Origin: Sphingomonas sp. GC_Shp_5
GTDB lineage: Bacteria; Pseudomonadota; Alphaproteobacteria; Sphingomonadales; Sphingomonadaceae
Assembly (NCBI RefSeq): GCF_026540855.1
Contig: NZ_JALNUP010000012.1
Coordinates: 51,278 to 115,277, forward strand
Length of the DNA: 64,000 nt
Direction of reading: 5' to 3'
In this document: in pieces, positions 8,827 to 17,325 of the stretch
Layout: each line of letters opens with the position of its first letter
How positions within the stretch are numbered: position 1 is the stretch's first letter
Translations under genes and position numbers: made by a program
Notes under the pieces: generated by a model
The model's input: only the letters and a program-made list of their open reading frames with translations
What the model was told of the DNA's origin: nothing
Database searches by the model: none

Positions 8827-10965
8827 ATGTTCCGATTCGCCCTGCTGTCCAGCGTCGCGCTGGTCGCTGCCCCCGCCGCCGCCCAGACGACGACGTCGAC
8901 CACGCCAGCGTCCACCGCCACCACGGACCAGAGCCACGACATCATCGTCACCGCCGCGGTCGAGCGCAGCGAGGCCGACGTGCTCCAGGGCACCTCGGTG
9001 ATCACCGGCGAAGAACTCACCCGCAACCTGCGGCCGACGATCGGCGAAACCCTCGCCCGCCAGCCCGGCGTCTCGGCCACCTCGTTCGGCCCGAGCGCGT
9101 CGCGGCCGATCCTGCGCGGCTTCCAGGGTGATCGCATCCGCGTGCTCACCGACGGCATCGGCTCGATCGACGTGTCAAACACCTCGGTCGATCACGCCGT
9201 GATCATCGATCCGCTGCTCTCCGAGCGGGTCGAGGTGCTGCGCGGCCCGTCGGCGCTACTGTTCGGCTCGTCCGCGGTCGGCGGCGTGGTCAACGTCATC
9301 GACACCCGCATCCCGCGCACCGTGCCCGCCAACGGCTACCGGCTGAACGGCATCGCCAATTACGGCTCGGCCGCCAACGAGCGGTCGGGCGGCCTGGCGG
9401 GCGACGTCGCGGTTGGCGAGCATCTCGTCCTCCACGCCGACGGCTCCTATCTGAAGTCCGACGATCTGCGCACCGGCAAGGGCTACATCCTCTCGCCCGC
9501 CGCGCGCGCTGCCGCGCTGTCGCAGGTCGGCCTGCCGCAGAACACCGATGAGCCGATCGATTTCGCGGCCTCGGCAGCACTGCGCGATCGCTTGCCCAAC
9601 ACCGCCGCCGAGACCTGGACCGCGGGCGCTGGCGCGACGATCATCACCGACACCGGCAGCCTTGGCATCTCCTACAGCCATTATGACAGCCTGTACGGCG
9701 TGCCGATCCGCTTCGCGACCGAGGTCGGCCAGGAGCAGGAGGCGCCGCGGCTCGACGTCGTCCAGAACCGCGTCGACCTGCGCGGCGAGGTCAACACCGG
9801 CGGCGACTTCATCAGCAAGATCCGCATCCGCGCCGGTCAGGCGAGCTATCGCCACTTCGAGCTCGAGGAGGATGGCTCGGTCGGTACGGCGTTCTACAAC
9901 AACGGTCTCGAGGGCCGCCTCGAGCTGGTCCAGGCGGACCGCGGCGGCTGGCAGGGCGCGTCCGGCGTCCAATATTTCAACCGCCAGTTCAACGTTCAGG
10001 GCGACGAGGCCTTCCTGCCCAAGAACGAAACCAACCAGACCGGCTTTTTCACCCTGCAGCAGTACTCTGCCGGCAAGTTCAAGGCCGAGGGCGGCGTCCG
10101 CTATGAAGTCTCCGACGTCCGCGCGCAGACCCCGGCGGACGATTTGCGCTTCTTCAACGGCAGCCGCAGCTTCGATGCGGTATCGGGCTCGCTCGGCGCG
10201 TCATACGGCCTAACCGACCGGATCCGCATCGGCATCAACGCCTCGCGCACCGAGCGCGCGCCGACCGCGGAGGAGCTGTTCGCCAACGGCGGCCACGCCG
10301 GTACCCAGGCCTATGAGCTCGGCAGCCCCGATTTCCAGCTCGAGAAGAGCTGGGGCCTGGAAGGTACGCTTCACGTCCATGGCGATGGCTACAGCCTCGA
10401 TGCCTCGGCCTATTACAATTGGTTCACCAACTACATCTCGGAGAACCAGGTCGATCCGGCGATCTGCCAGGCCGCCGCAGCACCGTCCGGCCGCGAGGTC
10501 GATCTGCCCTGCTTCCAATATCAGCAGGTCGACGCCCATTATTACGGCTTCGAGGCGCAGGGCTCGCTGCGGCTCGCCAAGATCGGCGGTTACACGCTCA
10601 ACGCCGATCTGCTCGGCGATCTGGTTCGCGCCAACATCGTCGACGAAAGCCCGGTGCCGCGCATCCCCCCGGCGCGCGTGCTCGGCGGCATCGAGGCGCA
10701 GGGCGATCTCACCACCGGCCGGATCGAGGTCGAGCACGTCTTCCCGCAGAACCGCATCGCCCCGTTCGAAACCCCGTCGGATCCCTATACGATGGTCAAC
10801 GCCTCGGTGTCGCTGTCGCCCTGGGGCAAGGACAGCAAGACCAGCCTGCTGCTCTCGGCCAATAACATCTTCGACGTGCTGGCCCGCCGCCACGCCAGCT
10901 TCCTTCAGGACTTCGCCCCGCTCGCCGGCCGCGACATCCGCGTGACGCTGCGCTTCGGGATCTGA
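8827..10965 (+). CDS. TonB-dependent outer-membrane receptor (ZnuD-like)
   Basis: 712 residues. The start is chosen at MFRFALLSSVALVAA because a GGAG ribosome binding site lies just upstream and a clean signal peptide (AAPAAAQ) follows. The plug domain spans about 40-160, with SVITGEELTRN, QPGVSATSFG, PILRGFQGDRIRVLTDGIG and RVEVLRGPSALLFGSSAVGGVVNV. The barrel fills the rest and ends FGI-type. The plug and the SYSHYDSLYGVP region resemble ZnuD-like zinc/haem receptors, but a His-rich loop is absent, so the substrate is uncertain. Uptake is powered by TonB-ExbBD. Confidence 0.88.
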   Translation: MFRFALLSSVALVAAPAAAQTTTSTTPASTATTDQSHDIIVTAAVERSEADVLQGTSVITGEELTRNLRPTIGETLARQPGVSATSFGPSASRPILRGFQGDRIRVLTDGIGSIDVSNTSVDHAVIIDPLLSERVEVLRGPSALLFGSSAVGGVVNVIDTRIPRTVPANGYRLNGIANYGSAANERSGGLAGDVAVGEHLVLHADGSYLKSDDLRTGKGYILSPAARAAALSQVGLPQNTDEPIDFAASAALRDRLPNTAAETWTAGAGATIITDTGSLGISYSHYDSLYGVPIRFATEVGQEQEAPRLDVVQNRVDLRGEVNTGGDFISKIRIRAGQASYRHFELEEDGSVGTAFYNNGLEGRLELVQADRGGWQGASGVQYFNRQFNVQGDEAFLPKNETNQTGFFTLQQYSAGKFKAEGGVRYEVSDVRAQTPADDLRFFNGSRSFDAVSGSLGASYGLTDRIRIGINASRTERAPTAEELFANGGHAGTQAYELGSPDFQLEKSWGLEGTLHVHGDGYSLDASAYYNWFTNYISENQVDPAICQAAAAPSGREVDLPCFQYQQVDAHYYGFEAQGSLRLAKIGGYTLNADLLGDLVRANIVDESPVPRIPPARVLGGIEAQGDLTTGRIEVEHVFPQNRIAPFETPSDPYTMVNASVSLSPWGKDSKTSLLLSANNIFDVLARRHASFLQDFAPLAGRDIRVTLRFGI

Positions 10966-10975
10966 ACAAGCCTCA

Positions 10976-11005
10976 CCGTCATCCCGGGCGATCCCGGGAT
11001 GACGG
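10976..11005. terminator. Perfect 13-bp inverted repeat after TonB receptor
   Basis: CCGTCATCCCGGG, a four-base CGAT loop, and the exact complement form a 13-bp perfect stem 10 bases after the receptor stop. There is no T-run, so it may be a hairpin that stabilises the 3' end rather than a classical intrinsic terminator. It belongs to the same sequence type (GTCATCCC) as the family-1 repeats at 154-239. Confidence 0.5.
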
Positions 11006-11071
11006 ACCAAGCGTCAAGCCTTGCACCCCCAGCCGCCACCCCGTACCGCGCTTTCAAAAGGAGAGACGACG

Positions 11072-12256
11072 ATGAGCGGCATGGGCAAGTTCAATTGGGC
11101 AGACCCGTTCCTGCTCGACGAGCAACTGAGCGACGACGAGCGCATGGTCCGCGATACCGCGCGGGCCTATGCCGAGGACAAGCTCGCGCCGCGGATCATC
11201 GACGCGTTCGCCCAGGAACATACCGACCCCGAGATCTTCCGCGAGATGGGCGCGCTAGGCCTGCTCGGCCCGACCATCCCGGAGGAATATGGCGGGGTCG
11301 GCGCCGGCTATGTCAGCTACGGCTTGGTCGCCCGCGAGGTCGAGCGGATCGACAGCGGCTACCGCTCGATGATGAGCGTCCAGTCCAGCCTCGTGATGTA
11401 CCCGATCCATGCCTATGGCTCGGAGGAGCAGCGCCGCCGCTACCTGCCCGGCCTCGCCAGCGGCGAGCTGATCGGCTGCTTCGGCCTCACCGAACCTGAC
11501 GCCGGTTCCGATCCCGGCGGCATGACCACCCGGGCGAAGAAGACCGCCGACGGCTATGTCATCTCCGGCGCCAAGACCTGGATCAGCAACGCGCCGATCG
11601 CCGACGTGTTCGTGATCTGGGCCAAGTCCGACGCCCATGACGGCGCGATCCGCGGCTTCATCCTCGACAAGGGGCTGAAGGGCCTCGCCGCCCCCAAGAT
11701 CGACAACAAGCTGTCGCTGCGCGCCTCGATCACCGGCATGGTGATGATGGACGAGGTCGCGGTCGCCGACGATGCGCTGCTGCCCAACGTCGAGGGGCTG
11801 AAGGGCCCGTTCGGCTGCCTCAACCGCGCCCGCTACGGCATCAGCTGGGGCGCGCTCGGCGCCGCCGAATTCTGCTTCCATGCCGCGCGCGCCTACGGGC
11901 TCGACCGCAAGCAGTTCGGCCGCCCGCTGGCTGCCACCCAGCTTTTCCAGAAGAAGCTCGCCGACATGCAAACCGAGATCGCGCTGGGGCTGCAGGCGAG
12001 CTTGCGCGTCGGCCGGCTGATGGACGAGGGCAAGTTCGCGCCCGAGATGGTCTCGATCGTCAAGCGCAACAACGTCGGCAAGGCGCTCGACATCGCCCGG
12101 GTGGCGCGCGACATGCACGGCGGCAACGGCATCTCGGGCGAGTATCAGGTGATGCGCCACCTGATGAACCTCGAGACGGTCAACACCTATGAAGGCGCGC
12201 ACGACGTCCATGCGCTGATCCTCGGCCGCGCCATCACCGGCATCGCCGCCTTCTGA
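11072..12256 (+). CDS. gcdH: Glutaryl-CoA dehydrogenase
   Basis: 394 residues of the acyl-CoA dehydrogenase family. The start follows AAAGGAGAG and gives [20 protein letters not shown], the typical GcdH N-terminus. FAD and substrate motifs are [13 protein letters not shown] and [18 protein letters not shown]. The catalytic glutamate lies in [19 protein letters not shown]. It oxidatively decarboxylates glutaryl-CoA to crotonyl-CoA in lysine and tryptophan breakdown and passes electrons to ETF. A CaiB-family CoA-transferase downstream could supply glutaryl-CoA. Confidence 0.92.
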   Translation: MSGMGKFNWADPFLLDEQLSDDERMVRDTARAYAEDKLAPRIIDAFAQEHTDPEIFREMGALGLLGPTIPEEYGGVGAGYVSYGLVAREVERIDSGYRSMMSVQSSLVMYPIHAYGSEEQRRRYLPGLASGELIGCFGLTEPDAGSDPGGMTTRAKKTADGYVISGAKTWISNAPIADVFVIWAKSDAHDGAIRGFILDKGLKGLAAPKIDNKLSLRASITGMVMMDEVAVADDALLPNVEGLKGPFGCLNRARYGISWGALGAAEFCFHAARAYGLDRKQFGRPLAATQLFQKKLADMQTEIALGLQASLRVGRLMDEGKFAPEMVSIVKRNNVGKALDIARVARDMHGGNGISGEYQVMRHLMNLETVNTYEGAHDVHALILGRAITGIAAF

Positions 12257-12321
12257 TGCACGGCGCGCGCCCTGCCCTGCGCACCGCCGTGCGCCTGCCG
12301 CGGCGCGAGCGCGTTACGCGC

Positions 12322-12708
12322 TCAGGGCTCGCGCACCGCCAGGCAGAAGCTGGCTTCCTTTATGGCCGGCCCGTCGCCCCGGGCATAGCCGACCACCAGC
12401 CGCCCGCGCCCGGCCCTGGTCGGCCTGAACCGCAGCACCTGCGTCTGCGGCCCGCCGACCACCATGCCGCCGCCCGCCACCGCGCCGGTCGCCATCTCGC
12501 CGACCTGCTCGAACCCGGCGCCGCTGCGCAGGCGCCAGCTATAGCCCGTCCCCGCGCTCGCCGGCAGCATCAGCTGGAACAGCGTCCCCACCGCCAGCGG
12601 ATAGCAGATCGCCGGATCGCTGGTGGTGCGGAGCGTCAGGATGGTCTGCGCCGGGGCCCCGCCCGCGCACGCCAGAGCGAGCAGCCCGGCAGCCCACCAT
12701 CGCTTCAT
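12322..12708 (-). CDS. Chagasin-family (I42) protease inhibitor, exported
   Basis: 128 residues from MKRWWAAGLLALACAGGAPAQ, an export signal (possible lipoprotein-like Cys at 15, but no clear lipobox). The mature part has chagasin features: the loop ASAGTGYSW (cf. NPTTGY), then GGPQTQVLRFRPTRAG, and a late aromatic/basic strand. These immunoglobulin-like proteins inhibit papain-type cysteine proteases in the periplasm or outside. It is divergent from the CoA-transferase. The match to I42 is by motif only. Confidence 0.7.
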   Translation of the reverse strand: MKRWWAAGLLALACAGGAPAQTILTLRTTSDPAICYPLAVGTLFQLMLPASAGTGYSWRLRSGAGFEQVGEMATGAVAGGGMVVGGPQTQVLRFRPTRAGRGRLVVGYARGDGPAIKEASFCLAVREP

Positions 12709-12761
12709 CGTGCCACTCCTCCTGTCCCAGCCATGATCACGATCATGCGGCGCGCTGGCCG

Positions 12762-13883
12762 ATGAGCGCAACCGCCAACACCCCGCTTGCCGGCCTCAAG
12801 GTGCTCGAGCTCGCGCGCATCCTTGCCGGTCCTTGGGCCGGGCAGGTGCTCGCCGATCTCGGCGCCGAGGTGACCAAGGTCGAAAGCCCCGCCGGCGACG
12901 ATACCCGGACCTGGGGCCCGCCGTTCGTCGACAATCCCGATGGCAGCCGCGACGCCGCCTATTTCCACGCCTGCAACCGCGGCAAGGCCTCGCTGGTGGT
13001 GGATTTCACCACCGCCGAGGGCCAGGCGCAGATCCGCGCGCTGGCCGCCGAGGCCGACGTGCTGATCGAGAATTTCAAGGTCGGCGGCCTTGCCAAATAC
13101 GGGCTCGATTATCCCAGCCTCGCCGCGCTCAACCCGCGGCTGGTCTATTGCTCGATCACCGGCTTCGGCCAGACCGGACCCTATGCGGCCCGCGCCGGCT
13201 ATGACTTCATCATCCAGGGCATGGGCGGGATGATGGACCTCACCGGCGAACCGGATGGCGCGCCGCAGAAGATCGGCGTGGCGATGGCGGACATCACCAC
13301 CGGCCTCTATGCGGTGATCGCAATCCAGGCGGCGCTGGCGATGCGCACGCGCACCGGTCGCGGCCAGCATCTCGATCTGGCGCTGCTTGATACCATGACC
13401 GGGGTGCTCGCCAACCAGGCCGCCAATTACTTCGCGAGCGGCGTCAGCCCGGCGCGGCTCGGCAACGCCCATCCCAACATCTGCCCTTATGCCGTGTTCG
13501 AAACCGCCGATGGCTGGTTCATCCTCGCGGTCGGCAACGACGCCCAGTTCCGCGCCTTCTGCGCCGTCACCGGCCTGATCGCCGAGGATGGCTGGGCGAC
13601 CAACGCCGGCCGTGTCGCCGATCGCGACCGCCTCACCGCCACGATCACCGCCGCTACCCGCCGCGTCGCCCGCGACGAGCTGCTCACGCGACTCGAGGTG
13701 GCAGGCGTGCCGGCGGGGCCGATCAACACCGTCGAACAGGCATTGACCGATCCCCAGGTCGTCGCGCGCGGCATGGTCCTGCCCGGCGAGCGCCTGGCCG
13801 GGCTGCGCACCCCGATCCGCTTTTCCGACGCCGAGCTGGCCCCCCTCGCCCCGGCACCGCGACTGGGCGAACGACCGGCCTGA
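12762..13883 (+). CDS. CaiB/BaiF family CoA-transferase (probable glutarate CoA-transferase)
   Basis: 373 residues of class III CoA-transferase: LAGLKVLELARILAGPWAGQVLADLGAEVTKVE at the start, GYDFIIQGMGGMMDLTGEPDG in the middle, and GQHLDLALLDTMTG with the likely catalytic aspartate. The C-terminal VPAGPINTVEQALTDPQV is typical. Its position after gcdH suggests succinyl-CoA:glutarate CoA-transferase, which would feed GcdH, but substrate cannot be read from sequence. The gap to gcdH contains the opposed chagasin gene, so it has its own promoter. Confidence 0.85.
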   Translation: MSATANTPLAGLKVLELARILAGPWAGQVLADLGAEVTKVESPAGDDTRTWGPPFVDNPDGSRDAAYFHACNRGKASLVVDFTTAEGQAQIRALAAEADVLIENFKVGGLAKYGLDYPSLAALNPRLVYCSITGFGQTGPYAARAGYDFIIQGMGGMMDLTGEPDGAPQKIGVAMADITTGLYAVIAIQAALAMRTRTGRGQHLDLALLDTMTGVLANQAANYFASGVSPARLGNAHPNICPYAVFETADGWFILAVGNDAQFRAFCAVTGLIAEDGWATNAGRVADRDRLTATITAATRRVARDELLTRLEVAGVPAGPINTVEQALTDPQVVARGMVLPGERLAGLRTPIRFSDAELAPLAPAPRLGERPA

Positions 13884-13897
13884 CCGGCGCCGGACGC

Positions 13898-13929
13898 AAA
13901 AAGGGCCCGGGCAGCAAGCCCGGACCCTT
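13898..13929 (-). terminator. Intrinsic terminator of the DUF2171 gene
   Basis: On the minus strand GGGTCCGGGC, a five-base loop and GCCCGGGCCC form a GC-rich stem followed by a run of five T. It lies 35 bases beyond the stop of the minus-strand DUF2171 gene and can also end the convergent CoA-transferase transcript. Confidence 0.75.
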
Positions 13930-13963
13930 CGTGATCGGCGGTCGAGCCGCGCGTCGCTGCCGG

Positions 13964-15106
13964 TCAGTAGGTGCCCGGGAAGCTCTTGTTGAGGTTGCGG
14001 CTGTCGCTCGACGCCTCGCTGCTCGCGCTTGCTGCCGAGCTGGTTCCGGTAGCGGCGCTGCGGTCCTGCCCGGCAAACCGCTGGTCGGTCTTGTCGTCGC
14101 CGAACAGCGCCTGGTTGCGCTCCTCGTCCTTCCACGCCTTCTTGGCGTCGGCCGCAGTCTGGCTCAGCGTCACCTTGCCCTCGACGCTGGAGATCCAGCT
14201 CGACGGGAAGGAGTGATGCCGGCCGCCGGCGTCAACGTCGTTCTTGGTCAGCAGGATGCGATCGCCGCGCACCTTGTCGACCGTGCCGACATGCCCGCCG
14301 TCGGAGCCGACCACGTCCATATGCTCCTCGACCTTGTTCAGCGCATCGCGCTGCGACTGGCGCGAGGTCCGCCAGGTCGAGAACTCATTCTCGAACTTGG
14401 CACGATGATGCTGGCGGTATTCGTCATAGTCGCGATCGAGCGCCGCGATCTGGCTGCTGCGCCAATTGTGATAGTCGGCGTCGCGATGCTGCTGGTGACG
14501 CTCGCCGGCGCCATAGCCGCGATCGTCGTAGCGTGAATCCATCTCGCGACGGCGCTCGGCATCATCGTCGCCGAACCACGAGCGAACCTCGTCGCCGGCG
14601 CGCGCCAGGAAGCCGCGTTCCTCATAGTCATAGCCCTGCGGCTGACGACCATAGCCGCCGCGGCCCTGCTGCTGCTGCTGGCCGCGATAATCGTCATCAT
14701 CGGCATGGCGCCGCGCGCCGACGTCTTCGAAGCGCCGGCCATCGGAGCCATAGCTGCCGTGATAGTCGGACGAGCTGGAGCGCGCATCAGCGCCATAGCG
14801 GCTGCGCGAGAACTGATCCTGGTCCGGCCGACCGTAGCGTGGGTCCTGCCCCGACGGACGCCCGCCGTAGCTGCCCTGGTCGCGCTGGCGGTTGAACTGG
14901 TCGCGCTGGCCATACCGCTGGTTGCCATAGTCGCGATTGCCATAGCCCTGGCGATCGCGATCCCGGCCGCCGATCTCGCCGGCCGCCTCGTAATCGCGCG
15001 CGCTGGAATAGCTGTAATCGCGACCTGACCCGTAATCGTGGCCAAAGTCGCCGGGATCGGAGCGTCCGTTACCCTGCGGGTTACCGGGATAGCGTTCATA
15101 GCCCAT
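13964..15106 (-). CDS. DUF2171-domain protein with long disordered Gly/Tyr/Arg/Asp-rich N-terminus
   Basis: 380 residues, started at MGYERYPGNPQGN because a GAGGAG ribosome binding site precedes it. The first 210 residues are low complexity (repeats of YG, RD, QG, DYG) and predicted disordered. A basic helical stretch with HHRAKFENEFSTWRTSRQSQ follows, then the DUF2171 module (about 290-345: MDVVGSDGGHVGTVDKVRGDRILLTKND...SFPSSWISS). A Ser/Ala tail closes it. DUF2171/PRC-like modules occur in general-stress proteins of sphingomonads. It is cytoplasmic, with no signal. Role unknown; an envelope or desiccation-stress protein is a guess. Confidence 0.75.
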   Translation of the reverse strand: MGYERYPGNPQGNGRSDPGDFGHDYGSGRDYSYSSARDYEAAGEIGGRDRDRQGYGNRDYGNQRYGQRDQFNRQRDQGSYGGRPSGQDPRYGRPDQDQFSRSRYGADARSSSSDYHGSYGSDGRRFEDVGARRHADDDDYRGQQQQQGRGGYGRQPQGYDYEERGFLARAGDEVRSWFGDDDAERRREMDSRYDDRGYGAGERHQQHRDADYHNWRSSQIAALDRDYDEYRQHHRAKFENEFSTWRTSRQSQRDALNKVEEHMDVVGSDGGHVGTVDKVRGDRILLTKNDVDAGGRHHSFPSSWISSVEGKVTLSQTAADAKKAWKDEERNQALFGDDKTDQRFAGQDRSAATGTSSAASASSEASSDSRNLNKSFPGTY

Positions 15107-15362
15107 GATCGTCTCCTCGAATATCATCCTGCGGCCGCCGGCGGCGTCGTTGCAGCGCCATCGTGCGTCCAGGCTTAACAAAGATCGAGAAACCGGTTCG
15201 TTCCTGCCGTTTCGGGCGCGAAACGGGTGACTGCCGCAAGCTCGTGTCGGGCCGCCGCAGCATCGATCGAGGAATTTCCACGAGGGTGCACCGGCGCCGT
15301 GTTGCATCACCCGAAAAGGCCGGCTAATGGCGGCGCTCCCGGCCATGCCGGGTGCCGGGCGC

Positions 15363-15438
15363 GGGGCTGTAGCTCAGATGGGAGAGCGCTGCAATCGCAC
15401 TGCAGAGGTCAGGGGTTCGATTCCCCTCAGCTCCACCA
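15363..15438 (+). tRNA. tRNA-Ala(CGC)
   Basis: A complete cloverleaf: acceptor GGGGCTG pairs with CAGCTCC and includes the G3:U70 wobble that identifies alanine tRNAs. The D arm is GCTC/GAGC, the anticodon stem CTGCA/TGCAG has loop ATCGCAC (anticodon CGC), and the T arm is AGGGG-TTCGATT-CCCCT. The CCA end is encoded. No integrase or duplicated 3' end is nearby. Confidence 0.95.
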
Positions 15439-15588
15439 CGCCCGTTGCCGTCGCATCGTCACTAAGCCAACCGTGCGCCTGAATGCACTGGATGCACTCG
15501 GCACCTCTCAGATTGCATTTGCCACAACTGCAGCCTCCTCTCATATCGTGCCAGTGCTGCATTGCAGCAAGTTGCTCCAGAGGTTCGC

Positions 15589-15717
15589 ATGTTCAGCTTG
15601 ATCGCCCTGTATTTCGAGTATCGGAAGCTGAAGACGCAGTCCGCCACGTCAGCCGTGACTGCCGCTCGCCCGGCCAACGATGCCGGCGATGCCAAGGTTC
15701 TCCAGCGCGCGGCCTGA
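15589..15717 (+). CDS. Putative small protein, 42 aa
   Basis: MFSLIALYFEYRKLKTQSAT... ends DAKVLQRAA. An AGAGG element sits six bases before the ATG. It has a short hydrophobic start followed by a basic, Ala-rich tail. It is the only good small frame in the 330 bases between the tRNA and the Nudix gene. It may be a real miniprotein or chance; no family is recognised. Confidence 0.4.
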   Translation: MFSLIALYFEYRKLKTQSATSAVTAARPANDAGDAKVLQRAA

Positions 15718-15768
15718 TTATTGCCGCTGCCGACGCCCGATCACGGGCTGACGCGTTAGAGGCGGACC

Positions 15769-16521
15769 ATGTCGTCGCCTCCTGTTGCCATTCCCGCCGC
15801 CACGCTGATCGTCATTCGTGACCGGATCGGCCAGCCGCCTGATCTGCTGATGGTCGAGCGGGCCAGAACGATGGCCTTTGCCGGCGGCGCCCTGGTCTTC
15901 CCGGGTGGCCGGATCGATCCGGGCGACGAGGCGCTGGCGGCGCTGCTCGACGCCGGTGACGATGGCGCGGCCCGGGTCGCCGCCATCCGCGAGACGATCG
16001 AGGAGGCCGGCATCGCGATCGGCCTCGAGCCACCACCCTCGCCCTCGCAGATCGCCTTGCTACGGCGCCGACTCCATGCCGGCGACAGCCTGGCGGTCGC
16101 GCTCGACGGGACGGGCCTCCGGCTCGCGCTGGACCAGCTGCACGCCTTCACCCGCTGGGTACCGGCCCATCGCCACACGCGGATCTTCGACACCCGCTTC
16201 TTCCTTGCCCGAGCCACCGACGCCGAGCACGCGAGCGTCGACCATACCGAAAATGTCCGACTGCTCTGGGCGGGCGCAGCGCAGCTGCTCGCCGACGCGG
16301 CGGCAGGCGCGGCAACGATCATCTTTCCGACCCGCCGCGTGCTCGAGCGGCTGGCCGGCCTGGCGAGCTTCGCCGACGCACTGGCTGACGCCCGGCGCTA
16401 CCCGCCGGTGACGATCACGCCTTATGTCGAGCAGCGCCGCGGCGTGCCGCACCTGTGCATCCCGGAAGGGGTCGGCTATCCTGTTACCTCCGAGCCGTTG
16501 TCGGCAACGGACCGCGGGTGA
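15769..16521 (+). CDS. Nudix hydrolase
   Basis: 250 residues. The Nudix box is present but split by an insertion: GGALVFPGGRIDPGDEA, then a loop, then RVAAIRETIEEAGI, which carries the metal-binding REtxEEaG. Nudix enzymes hydrolyse nucleoside diphosphate-X compounds; the long C-terminal half (AFTRWVPAHRHTRIFDTRFFLA) is of the NUDT19/RP2p or acetyl-CoA hydrolase type. It overlaps the next gene by GTGA. Substrate not determinable. Confidence 0.82.
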   Translation: MSSPPVAIPAATLIVIRDRIGQPPDLLMVERARTMAFAGGALVFPGGRIDPGDEALAALLDAGDDGAARVAAIRETIEEAGIAIGLEPPPSPSQIALLRRRLHAGDSLAVALDGTGLRLALDQLHAFTRWVPAHRHTRIFDTRFFLARATDAEHASVDHTENVRLLWAGAAQLLADAAAGAATIIFPTRRVLERLAGLASFADALADARRYPPVTITPYVEQRRGVPHLCIPEGVGYPVTSEPLSATDRG

Positions 16522-17267
16522 CCCGCTCATCCTGGCCGGCCCGGGCGCGGCGCGCGGTCGGCAGGATGCTCGCGGTGGTGCTGATCGCCGCGCTCGGCCT
16601 GCTGCTGTGGGGGATCGCCAGGGGCCGTCCGCAGGACCTGCCCTGGACGCCGCTCGATCTCGGCCAGCCGATCGGCTTTGCCACCGGCGCCAAGCTCAAC
16701 CGGCTCGGCCGCGACACCCCCCTGTGCCGGGCGCTGCTGACCGGCGCGGGGATCGGCTTCACCCGCCTGCCCCCGCGCTACGAGGGCGACCGCTGCGGCT
16801 ATGACGATGCCGTCCGCCTGACCGCCGGCGGCGCCCGCCAGATCGGCTGGCGACCGCCGGCGCTTGGCACTTCATGCGGAGTCGCCGCGTCGCTGGCGGT
16901 GTGGGAGTGGGAGGTGATCCAGCCGGCAGCACAGGCGCGCTTCGGTGCCCGCGTTGTCGCGATCGATCATTTCGGCAGCTATGCGTGCCGCCGGATCTAC
17001 GGCCGCGACACCGGCAGTTGGAGCGAACACGCCAGCGCCAACGCGGTGGACATCGCCGGCTTCCGCCTGTCGGATGGCACCCGCATCACCGTGGCGCGCG
17101 ACTGGGCGGGCGGCGGCGCCAAGGCGGCTTTCCTGCACGATGTCCGTGACGGCGCCTGCCGGCTGTTCGCGACCACCCTCTCGCCCGACTACAATGCCGC
17201 GCACCACGATCACCTCCACCTCGACCAGGCGCGCCGCGGCAGCATGGGCTGGCGCGCCTGCCGCTAG
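16518..17267 (+). CDS. Extensin-like C-terminal domain protein (putative peptidoglycan peptidase)
   Basis: 249 residues from a GTG that overlaps the Nudix stop; an ATG at 16566 is the alternative. One N-terminal membrane anchor (MLAVVLIAALGLLLW) precedes the extensin-like domain. It has conserved cysteines (TPLCRAL, DRCGYDD, GTSCG) and an M15-like zinc site made by SEHASANAVDIAG and HHDHLHLD. By analogy with LD-/DD-carboxypeptidases it may cut peptidoglycan in the periplasm. Function is inferred from the metal motif. Confidence 0.75.
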   Translation: MTRSSWPARARRAVGRMLAVVLIAALGLLLWGIARGRPQDLPWTPLDLGQPIGFATGAKLNRLGRDTPLCRALLTGAGIGFTRLPPRYEGDRCGYDDAVRLTAGGARQIGWRPPALGTSCGVAASLAVWEWEVIQPAAQARFGARVVAIDHFGSYACRRIYGRDTGSWSEHASANAVDIAGFRLSDGTRITVARDWAGGGAKAAFLHDVRDGACRLFATTLSPDYNAAHHDHLHLDQARRGSMGWRACR

Positions 17268-17325
17268 CGGCGGCGCATGGCGTGCCTGCATGGACTTGGG
17301 CGCCCAGCTTGACTAGATCGCGCGC

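Noticed and set aside
13898..13929. Terminator acting only for the CoA-transferase gene
   Set aside because: The T-run is on the minus strand side, so it primarily ends the DUF2171 transcript.
15363..15768. Possible integration site at the tRNA-Ala 3' end
   Set aside because: No integrase, no duplicate of the tRNA 3' end and no change in base composition was seen downstream.
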